Assembly: GCF_007990225.1 (NCBI RefSeq)
Contig: NZ_BJWF01000004.1
Location: forward strand, 44,138-108,137
DNA from: Enterococcus villorum
GTDB taxonomy: Bacteria; Bacillota; Bacilli; Lactobacillales; Enterococcaceae
Length of the DNA stretch: 64,000 bases
Direction: 5' to 3'
Below are positions 1-8,878 of the stretch, one piece after another (positions within the stretch are counted from its first letter, which is position 1; each line of letters begins with the position of its first letter). Under the pieces are notes generated by a model that was not told the DNA's origin, ran no database searches, and saw only the letters and a list, made by a program, of their open reading frames with translations. The position numbers were made by a program, and so were the translations under genes.

Positions 1-46
1 TTCACTAATTACATACGCTAAAATACAAAAATTTATGAGTAATACA

Positions 47-94
47 AAAAAACTTCTAAAAAGTTCATTCGTTTCAACTTTTTAGAAGTTTTTT
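47..94 (-). terminator. Intrinsic terminator of ltaS
   Basis: A perfect 15-bp inverted repeat (51-65 with 76-90, loop of 10) is flanked by A and T runs on both sides. On the minus strand it follows the ltaS stop codon by about 12 bases and ends in seven T, so it should terminate ltaS. The A run on the other side means it could also work in the opposite direction. Confidence 0.85.
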
Positions 95-105
95 GGCAAT
101 GATTC

Positions 106-2214
106 TTATTTTGTCAGATCATCGGATGGATAAAGATTAGTAGTCGTTTTATTCCCATTTCTAGAATAAACACTTGTTGACTTGTTTCCTTTTTGTTGTT
201 CAATCGCTTCATTTTTTTCTGCTTCATTTTTTTCTGCTTCATTTTTATAGTTATATTTTTTAGGATCAATGGTCTGGAATCCTTCTGGCACATAAAAACG
301 TAATAAATTTTCTTGGTTTAATTTATCTGATAAGCTTAAAACATTTTTTACTTGTTCTTGCTCTTTCTCTATTTCTTTTTGAATACCGGCCGTTTTTGGA
401 TCAATGATTTCCCCCGTTTGATTACTATAAGTCTTGCCATTTAAAACAGTATAATCAGGTGTCACAAAATTTCCGTTTCTAAATGCGACTACCTGATCAT
501 GCTGATCAGAGAGCAGGTCGGTCCCAAAATAAATGTAGTTTTTATCATCAATTCCTACTAAATGAAGTAACGTAGGTAAAACATCAATTTCACCACCATA
601 CGTATGCTTAATCTCCCCTTTTGTATATCCAGGAATATGAAACATCAGTGGAACTCTTTGTAATTGTGCATTATCATAAGCATCCCAAGTATCAGCATCC
701 TTTCCTAGCGCTGTAGCAAGGTCTTTATTATCCGTATTTGATATACCAAAATGATCGCCATAAATGACAAACATTGAGTTTTGATAAATGCCAGATTTTT
801 TCAAATACGTAAAAAATTGTTCCAATGATTGATCCAGATAATGAGCGGTACGAACATAATCATCTACAGTACTATTACCTGTATTTAAAGATGGAAAATC
901 AAAATTCTTATCATCTGTATAATAGGGTGTATGGTTCGTTACAGAAAGGAACTTGGTATAGAATGGTTGTTGCAAATGTTCGAGGTATTGCGCCGATTCT
1001 CTAAACAAATCTTTATCTAAAATACCATAGCCTAATGTCTCATCTGTGCGCTTAAAATAAGAGCGATCAAAGAAATTATCGTAACCTAAATTTTTATAGA
1101 CGTGATCTCGATTCCAAAAGCTGGCCACATTCCCATGGAACACTGCACTCGTGTATCCTTGTTGTTGTGAAAGAATCGCAGGAGCCGCTTGAAACACATT
1201 ATCAGAGCCAAGTTCCGTAAACAATGAACCTTGTGGCAATCCAAACGTTCCTGTTTCTAACATATTCTCAGCGTCACTTGTTTTACCTTGACCCACTTCA
1301 TGGAAAAAATTGTCAAAACTAATGGTTGATTGATTTTTATAAATGCTATTCAAAAATGGCGTAACTTCTTGGCCATCTACTTTCATGTTAATTAGAAATT
1401 GTTGAAAACTTTCTAAATGAAGAACGATAATATTTTTCCCTTTCGCTAGTCCAAATGTTTCAGGATTAGGTGTTGCATAGTGCTTTTTCGTATAAGCTAA
1501 TACGTCATCAATTCCGTTGCTACTTGCATGGGCACGTACACTATTTGTCATGCCTGTTTTGATGGCATCATAGATCGTATACGCATCAATCCCAAGATAT
1601 TTGACAATATAAGAACGGTCAAAAGTTCGTTGCAACAATTGCGGACGGTTTGCCTCACTAAGTGCTAAATTACCTGAAAAAATGAGTGCTGCTAGACAAG
1701 AAACCGCCATTGCAATGGGCTTAGAAACCGCTGGGCTATTTATAGGAATCTTTTTCACAAGCAACCAAATCAGTAAACCAATAAATACTAAAATATCTAA
1801 CCAATATAAAACATCATGTGGCTTCATTAATGAAAATGAGCTTCCAGATAAACCTTGAGAAACTTTTGAAAAACCTAAAACAGATTTTATTGTAATAAAA
1901 TCGGTAAATTCTCGATAAAAAATAATATTTAAATAGAGCAAAAGCGTATTTAAAATATCTATAAATAAAAGAAGAAACAATGCAGGCTTTATTTTTTTTA
2001 CATATAAAGCTAATCCAAAAAACAACAGGGTTGTTGCAATTGGATTGATCCACAAAATAAAATATTGGATACTTCCTTCTACTCCTAATGAAAAATCAAC
2101 ATAATAGGCAAAAATGGTTTTCAGCCAAAAGAAAAAGCTGGCGGTCAATACAATAAACAATCGATTTTGGCACAATTTTTTCAAATGTGTCACTCTTATC
2201 ACTTCTCTCTTCAT
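106..2214 (-). CDS. ltaS: Lipoteichoic acid synthase, LtaS type
   Basis: A 702-residue membrane enzyme that polymerises glycerol-phosphate from phosphatidylglycerol into lipoteichoic acid on the outer face of the membrane. Five hydrophobic segments fill roughly residues 18-185, followed by a linker and an extracellular sulfatase-fold domain from about residue 258. Visible family motifs are HLES (metal-binding Glu about 268), GQGKTSDAE (nucleophile Thr about 312) and YGDHFG (late metal ligands). The C-terminus has a low-complexity tail with short tandem NEAEK units, which does not look catalytic. The start at 2214 lacks a strong ribosome binding site, so a GTG a few codons inside is possible. 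The gene stands alone with its own terminator. Family assignment is secure; which LtaS paralogue it is cannot be judged here. Confidence 0.93.
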   Translation of the reverse strand: MKREVIRVTHLKKLCQNRLFIVLTASFFFWLKTIFAYYVDFSLGVEGSIQYFILWINPIATTLLFFGLALYVKKIKPALFLLLFIDILNTLLLYLNIIFYREFTDFITIKSVLGFSKVSQGLSGSSFSLMKPHDVLYWLDILVFIGLLIWLLVKKIPINSPAVSKPIAMAVSCLAALIFSGNLALSEANRPQLLQRTFDRSYIVKYLGIDAYTIYDAIKTGMTNSVRAHASSNGIDDVLAYTKKHYATPNPETFGLAKGKNIIVLHLESFQQFLINMKVDGQEVTPFLNSIYKNQSTISFDNFFHEVGQGKTSDAENMLETGTFGLPQGSLFTELGSDNVFQAAPAILSQQQGYTSAVFHGNVASFWNRDHVYKNLGYDNFFDRSYFKRTDETLGYGILDKDLFRESAQYLEHLQQPFYTKFLSVTNHTPYYTDDKNFDFPSLNTGNSTVDDYVRTAHYLDQSLEQFFTYLKKSGIYQNSMFVIYGDHFGISNTDNKDLATALGKDADTWDAYDNAQLQRVPLMFHIPGYTKGEIKHTYGGEIDVLPTLLHLVGIDDKNYIYFGTDLLSDQHDQVVAFRNGNFVTPDYTVLNGKTYSNQTGEIIDPKTAGIQKEIEKEQEQVKNVLSLSDKLNQENLLRFYVPEGFQTIDPKKYNYKNEAEKNEAEKNEAIEQQKGNKSTSVYSRNGNKTTTNLYPSDDLTK

Positions 2215-2645
2215 TTTTGTACATTTTGCTCTTCAAAAATGAAAATTCTCTAAAAAAATGGTTATTTTAAGATTTTTTTTAGAATTAACCTGAGCAATCT
2301 GCATATATGATAAAAGAAAAAGAAAACTCAGATTGAAGGAAAAAAAGGACTCTCCCCGTTTTACTCCTTTTTTTCTTATCGCTAGTTTAAGCAGTTGAGA
2401 TTTTAGCCACTTCTAACTTTCAATAAAAAAATAGTAAAATTCTGTATTTCGTTCGTGCTTTTAAGACCACCCAACCAATTGAATTACGATTATGAAACCA
2501 AAACAACTTTTCATGATACGCAACAACTAACACTTGTTGCGTATAGTAAAATGAATAGAGATTCATAGTCATGTGGTTTAAACATGCGCTTTGTATGTTT
2601 TAACATTTTTTGCAAACGTTATCAAAAAAAGAAAGTAAAGATTGT
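2215..2645. other. Intergenic region with an 11-bp dyad and a small hairpin
   Basis: No gene is seen on either strand. A small hairpin flanked by A6 and T7 runs lies at 2341-2374 and could terminate a short plus-strand RNA. A perfect 11-bp dyad (2516-2526 with 2534-2544, seven-base loop) lies about 100 bases upstream of the next gene. It could be a regulator-binding site or an RNA hairpin in that gene's leader. Confidence 0.4.
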
Positions 2646-2945
2646 ATGAAAAGAAAAATTGTGTTAACCCTAAGTATTTTGAGTTTAGGCGTGTTTTTGA
2701 GCAGTCCCCAGTTCGCAGATACTGCTGTAAACGAATCAGGACATTCTCATGAAGAGACGGTTTTAACAAATGAAAGAGTGTCCGCTGAAACATTTCATAC
2801 AAACAAACGTGGGATGGGATATTACTGGAAATGTCATACTTGTGGCTATAATAGTGCCTGGCATTTATTAGCAAGTACGGCTGTTTCAGCTGCAAATAAA
2901 CATGCCCAGCAGAAAAATCACGTAACGTCAGTGTTTCCTAATTGA
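2646..2945 (+). CDS. Small secreted protein with a CxxC motif
   Basis: A 99-residue protein of unknown function. The start at 2646 is chosen because it follows a purine-rich GAAAGTAAAG and gives a classic signal peptide: positively charged MKRK, a hydrophobic stretch to about residue 22, and a likely cleavage near the alanine at 25. The mature part is polar and His-rich, with one WKCHTCGYNSAW segment (CxxC). That looks like half a zinc-binding site or a disulfide in a secreted peptide. It sits alone between ltaS and the polymerase pair. I do not recognise a family. It could be a bacteriocin-like or surface-associated peptide, but nothing next to it (no transporter, no immunity gene) supports that. 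Confidence 0.65.
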   Translation: MKRKIVLTLSILSLGVFLSSPQFADTAVNESGHSHEETVLTNERVSAETFHTNKRGMGYYWKCHTCGYNSAWHLLASTAVSAANKHAQQKNHVTSVFPN

Positions 2946-3387
2946 GCGATTGAATAAAAAGTGGTCAGCTTCAAGAACCAAATATAGAACCCTTTTAGCA
3001 ATCACTTATTGTCGTTCAATGTTTTTCATGCAACAAACAAGTTTTTCAAAGATTATTATTAAAATTTTGGTGAAATTTCGTTATAACTTTTAAAGAAGGC
3101 CTTAGAGTCCCCATTCTCTAAGGTCTATCTAGAGAGCTCATTGCCCTTATCATTATTTTAACAACTGTAGAGATGTATTATGATCAACTAAGATCACATA
3201 ATAGTCCCCTAATTGATATCTCACTACAACAAATATCTCGCTATTTAGCTTAATAACATCCATTCCATGAATAATAGTTTTTGTGCCTGTAGGAAATCAA
3301 AAGAAATCATTTTGTTTCGATTGTATTTTTTGTTTCCCGGAGTTTATATGGTTTACAAGAAAATTTTAACACTATAAATCATATGAT
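2946..3387. other. Intergenic region, hairpin only
   Basis: No convincing gene is present. A hairpin at about 3096-3122 (AGGCCTTAGAG paired with CTCTAAGGTCT) follows the small secreted-protein gene but lacks a T run, so it may be a weak terminator. I see nothing else in this stretch. Confidence 0.4.
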
Positions 3388-3732
3388 TCATAGTTGGCTC
3401 CATTTTTTTGTTTCGTAAAAAGTAATGTTTCTGATTTCATCATAGTGGACTTTTTGTCTATCTATATAGATACCTAGTTCATCACACCCACTAATTTTGC
3501 CAACGATATCATCAGGATAACTGCCCTCCATATCTCGTTCTTCTTTTTGAATCGATACAAGTTGATTCTTGATTATAGCAATATTTAATACCGCTGAAAT
3601 TTCTTCAGGTGTCATTTGTTCTTTTGCTCTATTATGATTGCCTCTTTGCGCCTTTGCTTGATCAATTTTTTCTGTATGGTCGGATAAATAAAAACCCGTC
3701 CATTTCAATCGTCCTCGATCTTCAGACTCCAT
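3388..3732 (-). CDS. YolD-like protein, partner of the Y-family polymerase
   Basis: A 114-residue protein overlapping the end of the polymerase gene by 11 bases, so the two are probably translated together. The order polymerase then small YolD-like protein is common in Firmicutes, including on plasmids and prophages. The N-terminal DRGRLKWTGFYLSDH matches the 'R.(M/L)W..F.L.EH' opening typical of YolD-like proteins. The family is linked to the UmuC-like polymerase by co-occurrence, and its biochemical job is not well defined. It should be induced with the polymerase through the SOS box upstream of that gene. Confidence 0.8.
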   Translation of the reverse strand: MESEDRGRLKWTGFYLSDHTEKIDQAKAQRGNHNRAKEQMTPEEISAVLNIAIIKNQLVSIQKEERDMEGSYPDDIVGKISGCDELGIYIDRQKVHYDEIRNITFYETKKWSQL

Positions 3733-5053
3733 CGTCCATCATTCCTCCATTGCCACCTGCATGCCCACCGACTAACTTGCTTCGTTTGATGCTTCGTGCT
3801 CCATCTAATAATGATGAAGCATGTACAATGGACGTGAAGCCATATTTTTGTCGGATTAGGTCGATGATCTTGTCTAAGTTTTCTTTATCAATTTGTTTTT
3901 GTGGTTCACTGAATAAATCCAACTGCAATGAATCTGTATAAAAAAGTTTGCTATAAGTCACGCCAACGTGTCGAACCTCTTGTCCTTCATAATACTTATT
4001 GAATAAATAGAGACAGTAATTTTGTAATTCTTTGGTATTATTCGTGACTGGTACTTTCATCTGGTGTGAAAAACCTGGTCTTGTTTCTAAAATAGACGTT
4101 CCTATCGATAAATGGACACAACCAGTTTTACAATTGTGTTGACGTATACGAATCGCAACTTGTTCCGCCATTTCTTTGATTACCAGTTCGATTTGATCTT
4201 TTCTAGTATAGTCATTCGGAAGCACTTGCGAATTACCGTAAGACTTCTCTTTGGTTGGTTCTGGTGGGATCGCTATATCCGTTCGGTCAATACCATTCGC
4301 ATGAAAATATAATTGAAGCCCTATCACCCCTAATTGACTTTTGAGTGCATAAGGATCCCAATTGGCTAAGTCTTTGATACTCATAATTCCCTTGTGATTG
4401 AGACGTTTTTTCATATGCGAACCAATTCCCCAAAAATCTGTCATTTCAGAAATATTCCAGACTTTCTCTGGAACACTTTGATACGTCCATTCAGCAATAA
4501 ACTCTTCATTATTCTTTGCTTCATTATCTAAAGCGAGTTTAGCCAACAGCGGATTATCGCCAATTCCGATAGCAGCCACTAACCCCGTTTCTTTTTGAAC
4601 TTGCTCCTTGATTAATTTGGCTAACTGTCTACGCCGTTCACTACGTGTTTTTGCCTTAGTAAAAAGATTTAATGATTTCGTTACTTTAAGAATTGATTCA
4701 TCAATCGAGTAGATTAATAAATCTTCATCTGCGACATATTTTCTAAAAACATTGTTCACTTCAAGATTTCGCTGAATGTAAAGATTCATCCTTGGTGAGA
4801 CAATGTATAATTCCTTAGGATACGGTTGTGGCAAATCTCTTGGTCGACTCACATTTGTAATGTTATATTTCTTCTTTGCTGTAGGCGAAGAAGCTAAAAT
4901 TAATCCACCTCCTGTATGATCTGCTTGACTCATCACAACTAAAGGCGTTGTTAATGGATCAAGGTTTCTTTCGATACACTCAACACTCGCATAAAATGAC
5001 TTAATATCAATTAGAAAATAATCATTTATCGGTTCTTTTGAGTAATCAAGCAT
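3722..5053 (-). CDS. Y-family DNA polymerase, UmuC/UvrX type
   Basis: A 443-residue error-prone translesion polymerase of the ImpB/MucB/SamB family. The start at 5053 (MLDYSKEP) is preferred over an ATG 24 bases upstream because GGGGGAG lies five bases before it. Catalytic motifs are visible: FLIDIKSFYASVECIERN (first metal-binding Asp and steric-gate region), then YSIDES (second acidic pair), followed by a helix-hairpin-helix stretch near MTDFWGIGSHMKKRL and a little-finger domain. The length fits UvrX-like enzymes of Gram-positive chromosomes and mobile elements, slightly longer than DinB. It forms an operon with the YolD-like gene. An SOS operator overlaps its promoter, so expression should follow DNA damage. 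It may have arrived on a mobile element. Confidence 0.9.
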   Translation of the reverse strand: MLDYSKEPINDYFLIDIKSFYASVECIERNLDPLTTPLVVMSQADHTGGGLILASSPTAKKKYNITNVSRPRDLPQPYPKELYIVSPRMNLYIQRNLEVNNVFRKYVADEDLLIYSIDESILKVTKSLNLFTKAKTRSERRRQLAKLIKEQVQKETGLVAAIGIGDNPLLAKLALDNEAKNNEEFIAEWTYQSVPEKVWNISEMTDFWGIGSHMKKRLNHKGIMSIKDLANWDPYALKSQLGVIGLQLYFHANGIDRTDIAIPPEPTKEKSYGNSQVLPNDYTRKDQIELVIKEMAEQVAIRIRQHNCKTGCVHLSIGTSILETRPGFSHQMKVPVTNNTKELQNYCLYLFNKYYEGQEVRHVGVTYSKLFYTDSLQLDLFSEPQKQIDKENLDKIIDLIRQKYGFTSIVHASSLLDGARSIKRSKLVGGHAGGNGGMMDDGV

Positions 5054-5075
5054 GTTTCTCCCCCATTCCAAAACC

Positions 5076-5094
5076 ATTATACAAACATATGTTC
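5076..5094 (-). promoter_or_regulatory. LexA (SOS) operator and -10 box of the polymerase operon
   Basis: On the minus strand GAACATATGTTT (5094-5083) matches the Gram-positive LexA/DinR pattern GAAC-N4-GTTY. It is followed at once by TATAAT (5081-5076), about 25 bases upstream of the chosen start. A repressor here would block the promoter until RecA triggers LexA cleavage. Confidence 0.8.
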
Positions 5095-5164
5095 TTTTTT
5101 GTAAAGAAAAAAATAATAATGGTCTTTTTATAAAGCAATCATTCAGCTAAATCAGCTCATCATC

Positions 5165-5202
5165 ATAAAAAAGAGCATCAGCCGTTCACTGACACTCTTA
5201 GT
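5165..5202 (-). terminator. Terminator downstream of fic
   Basis: On the minus strand AAGAGTGTCAG pairs with CTGATGCTCTT (two internal mismatched positions) and is followed by TTTTTT. It lies about 180 bases beyond the fic stop codon. The stretch between fic and the hairpin holds only a short in-frame run ending near 5218 (ETIDKSEKADYVLYKKK), possibly a gene scrap. Confidence 0.6.
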
Positions 5203-5379
5203 ATTCAAAATATAATTTTATTTTTTCTTGTATAAAACGTAATCTGCTTTCTCTGATTTATCTATTGTTTCTAGCAGGGTGAACAACTGTTACGCACATG
5301 GAGCGCCAAAATATAGAAAGGTACGTCTTTCCCGTATCAAGCCACACTCTCTTTTAAAATCTAATAACCTGCTTTTTTA

Positions 5380-6144
5380 TCAGTCCCTAATATTTCCCTT
5401 AAATTTAAAGCGCTCCAAAAATTCTTTGTACATGTCCTGTTCCATGCCGATTGTATCCAACAGAAAGCCTTTGTTGTCGTTCCAAGCATTAAGACCACGA
5501 TAGTAGAAATCCCTATGAACATCTTTTAATACGAAAGGAACAATATTATGTTTCAAACATTCTTTAAACATCAGTAGTCGTCCTGTTCGTCCGTTTCCAT
5601 CTGCAAATGGGTGAATACGTTCGAATTTAACATGAAAATCTATGATTTTTTCGAGAGTCATTGGTGAAGCATCTTGATATTCATCCATCAACTTTTTTAA
5701 TTTGGGAGCAACCTCTTCAGGTGAAGCCGTCTCAATTTCTGTATAACCAATACCTATAATATTTTCAATAACCTTGAACTCTCCTACAGGCTTTAAAGGA
5801 TTATCTTCATCTGAAGTCCCCTTCTTTAGAATGCCTTGAATGGTTTTAATAAGCTTCAATGTAAGTGGCTTATCATAGTTATCTAAAATGTAATCAAACC
5901 CTTTGAAATGATTTTCAGCTTCTTTGATATCATCTATTTTAGTCGCTTCTCCGTTATCAGCTGGTGGAACTAAATTATTTTCAAATATTAAAGCTGTTTG
6001 TTTTTCAGATAGCCGTGATCCTTCAATTTTATTGGAATTATATGCCATCTCAACTTGCGTAATATGATAAATACTTCCATGTATATTCCCTTTTTTCTCT
6101 AATTGAAGGCGTGTGACTAAATCTAATTTCTCAATGTCCACCAC
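5380..6144 (-). CDS. Fic-family protein (AMPylase-type fold)
   Basis: A 254-residue Fic-domain protein. The active-site loop HPFADGNGRTGR (near residue 177) carries the catalytic His and the anion-binding residues of the HPFxxGNGRxxR motif, so nucleotidyl transfer from ATP to a target hydroxyl is plausible. Near the N-terminus SNKIEG fits the (S/T)xxxE(G/N) inhibitory motif of class II Fic proteins, in which the Glu blocks ATP binding in cis. The likely start is a GTG at 6144 with AGGAGG upstream. A HicB-like antitoxin tail lies just upstream. Because inhibition is built in, Fic need not have a separate antitoxin. The target cannot be told from sequence. Confidence 0.88.
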   Translation of the reverse strand: MVDIEKLDLVTRLQLEKKGNIHGSIYHITQVEMAYNSNKIEGSRLSEKQTALIFENNLVPPADNGEATKIDDIKEAENHFKGFDYILDNYDKPLTLKLIKTIQGILKKGTSDEDNPLKPVGEFKVIENIIGIGYTEIETASPEEVAPKLKKLMDEYQDASPMTLEKIIDFHVKFERIHPFADGNGRTGRLLMFKECLKHNIVPFVLKDVHRDFYYRGLNAWNDNKGFLLDTIGMEQDMYKEFLERFKFKGNIRD

Positions 6145-6171
6145 TACGGATCCCTCCTGTTCCTTGGATCG

Positions 6172-6279
6172 TCAATTTTTTAATAAAGCTTCAGTCATCG
6201 TTTTAGAAAAATTGATTCCCTCGTTTGTAGCACGTACATTTAACCAATGTGGAATCTTAATTGTTTTTTTATCTAATCT
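6172..6279 (-). pseudogene. Remnant of a HicB-like antitoxin, C-terminal part
   Basis: Between an upstream stop codon and TGA at 6172-6174 the minus strand reads about 35 codons containing KIPHWLNVRATNEG then INFSKTMTEALLKN. This matches the C-terminal ribbon-helix-helix region of HicB-like antitoxins (IPxWLNxxAxxxGINFSxxLxEAL). The N-terminal partial-RNase-H-like domain and any hicA toxin are missing, so this is a fossil. It ends 27 bases before fic. Recognition is by eye from a short segment. Confidence 0.6.
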
Positions 6280-6360
6280 TTAATTTTTTAAATAATCGCT
6301 AAGTTCCACTGAAATGAATATCGAAAATTCAATTTTTGAATCATAGGACGAAAAACTTGA

Positions 6361-6942
6361 TTACTTGTTCGTTGCGTCTTGTATGGTATCTGTTGTTTTT
6401 GTTGAACCAGCCATCTCAGGTTGATCCTCCGTCATCGTGTCAGAGTGTTCTTTGACTTCTTTCACTTCTTTATTCATTTTTATCCATTCTTTTAGTCGTG
6501 TGTCTACGACTTCGCTATTTACTTTATCAGAATAGCTGGTTATTACTTTTCCATTTTTTAATCGTGCTAATTTTTCTTTATCATGTGTTAAAAGTAAAAC
6601 AGTTAAATTTTTATCGTTGAATTGATATTGTCTAAGTGAAATGGCACTCAAGACATCGTCGATATTGATAAATTGATTACTTTCCTTTTCTTTTGGCAAA
6701 TAAATCTCTAATTCTCCCTTATCGTAGTTGGCTACTAATCGGTAGTCCTCCCACCAATAAGTCGAAAATTCTTTTTTAAATTTATCTACTGATTGTTTAC
6801 TTGCAATGATTTTTTCTGATTCTAGTTCCGCAATATCCGCCGACATCTTTCCTGAACCAATTGCTGAGAAAATAAGCAATAAGAAAAAACCAACTAACCA
6901 AAAGAGAAGAAAAGGCCGTTTTTTTCTCATACCTTCCTTCAC
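6361..6942 (-). CDS. Membrane-anchored protein of unknown function
   Basis: A 193-residue protein that I do not recognise. Residues about 8-28 (PFLLFWLVGFFLLLIFSAIG) form one membrane segment after a basic N-terminus, so it is probably a type II membrane protein or has an uncleaved signal anchor. The outer part is a charged, mixed domain (about 30-155) followed by an acidic, Thr-rich tail. The start could be the first ATG or the one at MRKKRP, four codons later. It is transcribed alone on the minus strand. The sequence gives no active-site clue. Confidence 0.65.
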   Translation of the reverse strand: MKEGMRKKRPFLLFWLVGFFLLLIFSAIGSGKMSADIAELESEKIIASKQSVDKFKKEFSTYWWEDYRLVANYDKGELEIYLPKEKESNQFINIDDVLSAISLRQYQFNDKNLTVLLLTHDKEKLARLKNGKVITSYSDKVNSEVVDTRLKEWIKMNKEVKEVKEHSDTMTEDQPEMAGSTKTTDTIQDATNK

Positions 6943-7115
6943 TCCTATTCAATTTTGCCTATTCCATTATATACAAAAAATGAAGAATAAAGACAGAAAA
7001 GTTATTAAATAATTTTCATTATTTTTATTTAATAAAAAAACCTCATCAAATAAGTGCTTGAAAGGAGAAGTAGATTCAAGATATAATTCTTACTAAAATA
7101 ATTTTTGTCATCGAT

Positions 7116-7244
7116 TGGCTAGCAGGAAAAAGATAATAATCATTAATTAACCTATAGAATTATTTTGAAAAAATAAGTTCAGCACACGAATATAGGCTTT
7201 ATAACGCACAAATAATGAATAATCTTTATCTTTTTTCCTGGCCA
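7116..7244. repeat. Long imperfect inverted repeat (MITE-like or operon-end hairpin)
   Basis: About 33 bases at 7116-7149 and 7211-7244 are imperfect inverted copies (core GGAAAAAGATAA), and the stem continues inside with CCTATA (7151-7156) against TATAGG (7191-7196). The whole can fold into one hairpin of nearly 130 bases immediately after the metallophosphatase stop codon. It may stabilise the end of the ABC operon mRNA or be a small non-autonomous element. Confidence 0.55.
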
Positions 7245-7252
7245 CTCTCTTT

Positions 7253-8803
7253 TTATTTGATTACTTGAAAATTATGATTAACCTTCGCTTTAATCGTTTG
7301 ATGTTTTCGTAAATAGTCAGCAATTAATTCTGTCATATCAATTGGTATTTCTCGAATAATTTTCTCTGCTGAAAACATTTGATAATTTCCTCCACCAACT
7401 GCTCGATACTGATTCATGACCACTTCCAACTCTTCCTCAGGTTGGATCTTTTTTCCTTCTTTTTCTAGCTTCGTAATCCTTTGTCCTACAGGCATACTCA
7501 AGTCAATCAAATAGTTAATCCCTTCATACATATCATAGTTATAATATTGGGGTTTAGGTTCAATAAAGGCTTTATTAAAAACGATCTCCTCTGATTCTAC
7601 AGCAAGATAATTTGCTGTTTGCTCTAACGCATCTCTTAAATCCTGACCCGTGATTTTAAGGACAGCCAATGTATTCGGATAAACATAATTGGTAATAATT
7701 TCACGCATGGTGATTTGTTCACCAAAGCCTTTTCCTTCATTATTGAATAAAGCTGTCCCGGAAATCTTGGTCTGACTAGCCTCCATCTGCACACGATTAA
7801 TAAACTCAATGTAAGGATGTTCTAAGACACGTGCCTGCATTGGATCTGTGATTTGCATATTTCCATGGACTTTACCAACTGTTTGATCAAGCCATGTTTC
7901 TAGTTCAGCTTCTGTCTTTTTCACTAAATCTAACGTTTCCTTATCCGTTTTTACATTCTGCATGGAAACCAATTCTGCTTGCCCATCAGAAACACGATAT
8001 CCCTTTTCAGTTTGTTGAAGCGTCAAAGTGATTTTCCCTAAATATTCTCCTCGATAACCTGGTTGTATCACAGGAATACCTTGCCATTTGGTGGCAATCA
8101 CTCGGTGCTGATGTCCCGTAATAAATGCATCTATTCCAGCTACTTCCTCTAAAAGTTGATATCCTTCATTTTCACCAGTCAATGCTTCTGTCGGATTGCT
8201 GGTCTCTAAATCTCGCTCAAAACCACCATGGTAGGCAACGACCACAATATCAGCCAATTCTCGAAGTTTAGGTACATAGTACTTCGCTGTTTCAACTGCG
8301 GAGACAAATTGTAACCCTTTAATTGTTTCAGGTTGTTCCCAGTGTGGGATATATTGCGTTGTTAACCCTAAAATTGCCACTTTGATGCCTTGTTTTTCAC
8401 TTATCACATAGGGTTTACCAAAATAAGGCTTCCCTTCTTTATCCAGAATATTCGCAGAAAGTACTGGGTGGTGATAGCTTGCAATTGCTGTTTTTAAATA
8501 GGATAATCCATAGTTAAATTCATGATTTCCTAAGACACTTGCATCTATTGTTAAATGATTTAACACATTTGTTAATTCTGTTACGCTATGCTTTTGACTT
8601 TTTGCTAAATAATAGCTGTATGGAGAACCTTGAATAAAGTCGCCATTATCAATAACAAATACTGGGTCAACATTTTCTCGCCGTATTTCCTTGATTTTAT
8701 TGGCAAGTTTCGCATAGCCATAAGGTTGCTCTTGATCGGTGGCATAATTTGTTGGAAAAATATAACCATGAACATCACTTGTTGCTACTAATGTTATCTT
8801 CAT
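7253..8803 (-). CDS. 5'-nucleotidase / 2',3'-cyclic phosphodiesterase family protein
   Basis: A 516-residue metallophosphoesterase. The N-terminal calcineurin-like domain shows the full metal-binding set: SDVHG, NGDFIQGS, GNHEFN, a histidine in VAYHGG and GHQHR. The C-terminal 5'-nucleotidase domain (from about residue 330) contains GTALFNNEGKGFG and VGGGNYQMF. There is no signal peptide, so unlike the cell-wall UshA/YfkN enzymes it should act in the cytoplasm. It is the last gene of an operon with a sugar-type ABC importer and an MBL-fold hydrolase, 75 bases after the binding-protein gene. This suggests it dephosphorylates the imported compound or a product of it. The substrate is inferred from context only. 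Confidence 0.88.
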   Translation of the reverse strand: MKITLVATSDVHGYIFPTNYATDQEQPYGYAKLANKIKEIRRENVDPVFVIDNGDFIQGSPYSYYLAKSQKHSVTELTNVLNHLTIDASVLGNHEFNYGLSYLKTAIASYHHPVLSANILDKEGKPYFGKPYVISEKQGIKVAILGLTTQYIPHWEQPETIKGLQFVSAVETAKYYVPKLRELADIVVVAYHGGFERDLETSNPTEALTGENEGYQLLEEVAGIDAFITGHQHRVIATKWQGIPVIQPGYRGEYLGKITLTLQQTEKGYRVSDGQAELVSMQNVKTDKETLDLVKKTEAELETWLDQTVGKVHGNMQITDPMQARVLEHPYIEFINRVQMEASQTKISGTALFNNEGKGFGEQITMREIITNYVYPNTLAVLKITGQDLRDALEQTANYLAVESEEIVFNKAFIEPKPQYYNYDMYEGINYLIDLSMPVGQRITKLEKEGKKIQPEEELEVVMNQYRAVGGGNYQMFSAEKIIREIPIDMTELIADYLRKHQTIKAKVNHNFQVIK

Positions 8804-8878
8804 ATTTTATCCCCTATCTCATTCATCAAACATTTAGGACTAAAGCATTCAAGCTAAAGTCCTAAAATCATCCTTATT

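Noticed and set aside
185..260. Short tandem repeats near the start of the window, possible microsatellite or CRISPR-like array
   Set aside because: They are in-frame NEAEK-type repeats encoding the hydrophilic tail of LtaS, with units too short for CRISPR and no spacers.
5218..5290. In-frame run ETIDKSEKADYVLYKKK after fic, possible gene end
   Set aside because: About 22 codons between stops, with no start or ribosome binding site and no family match. Kept only as a possible scrap in the terminator note.
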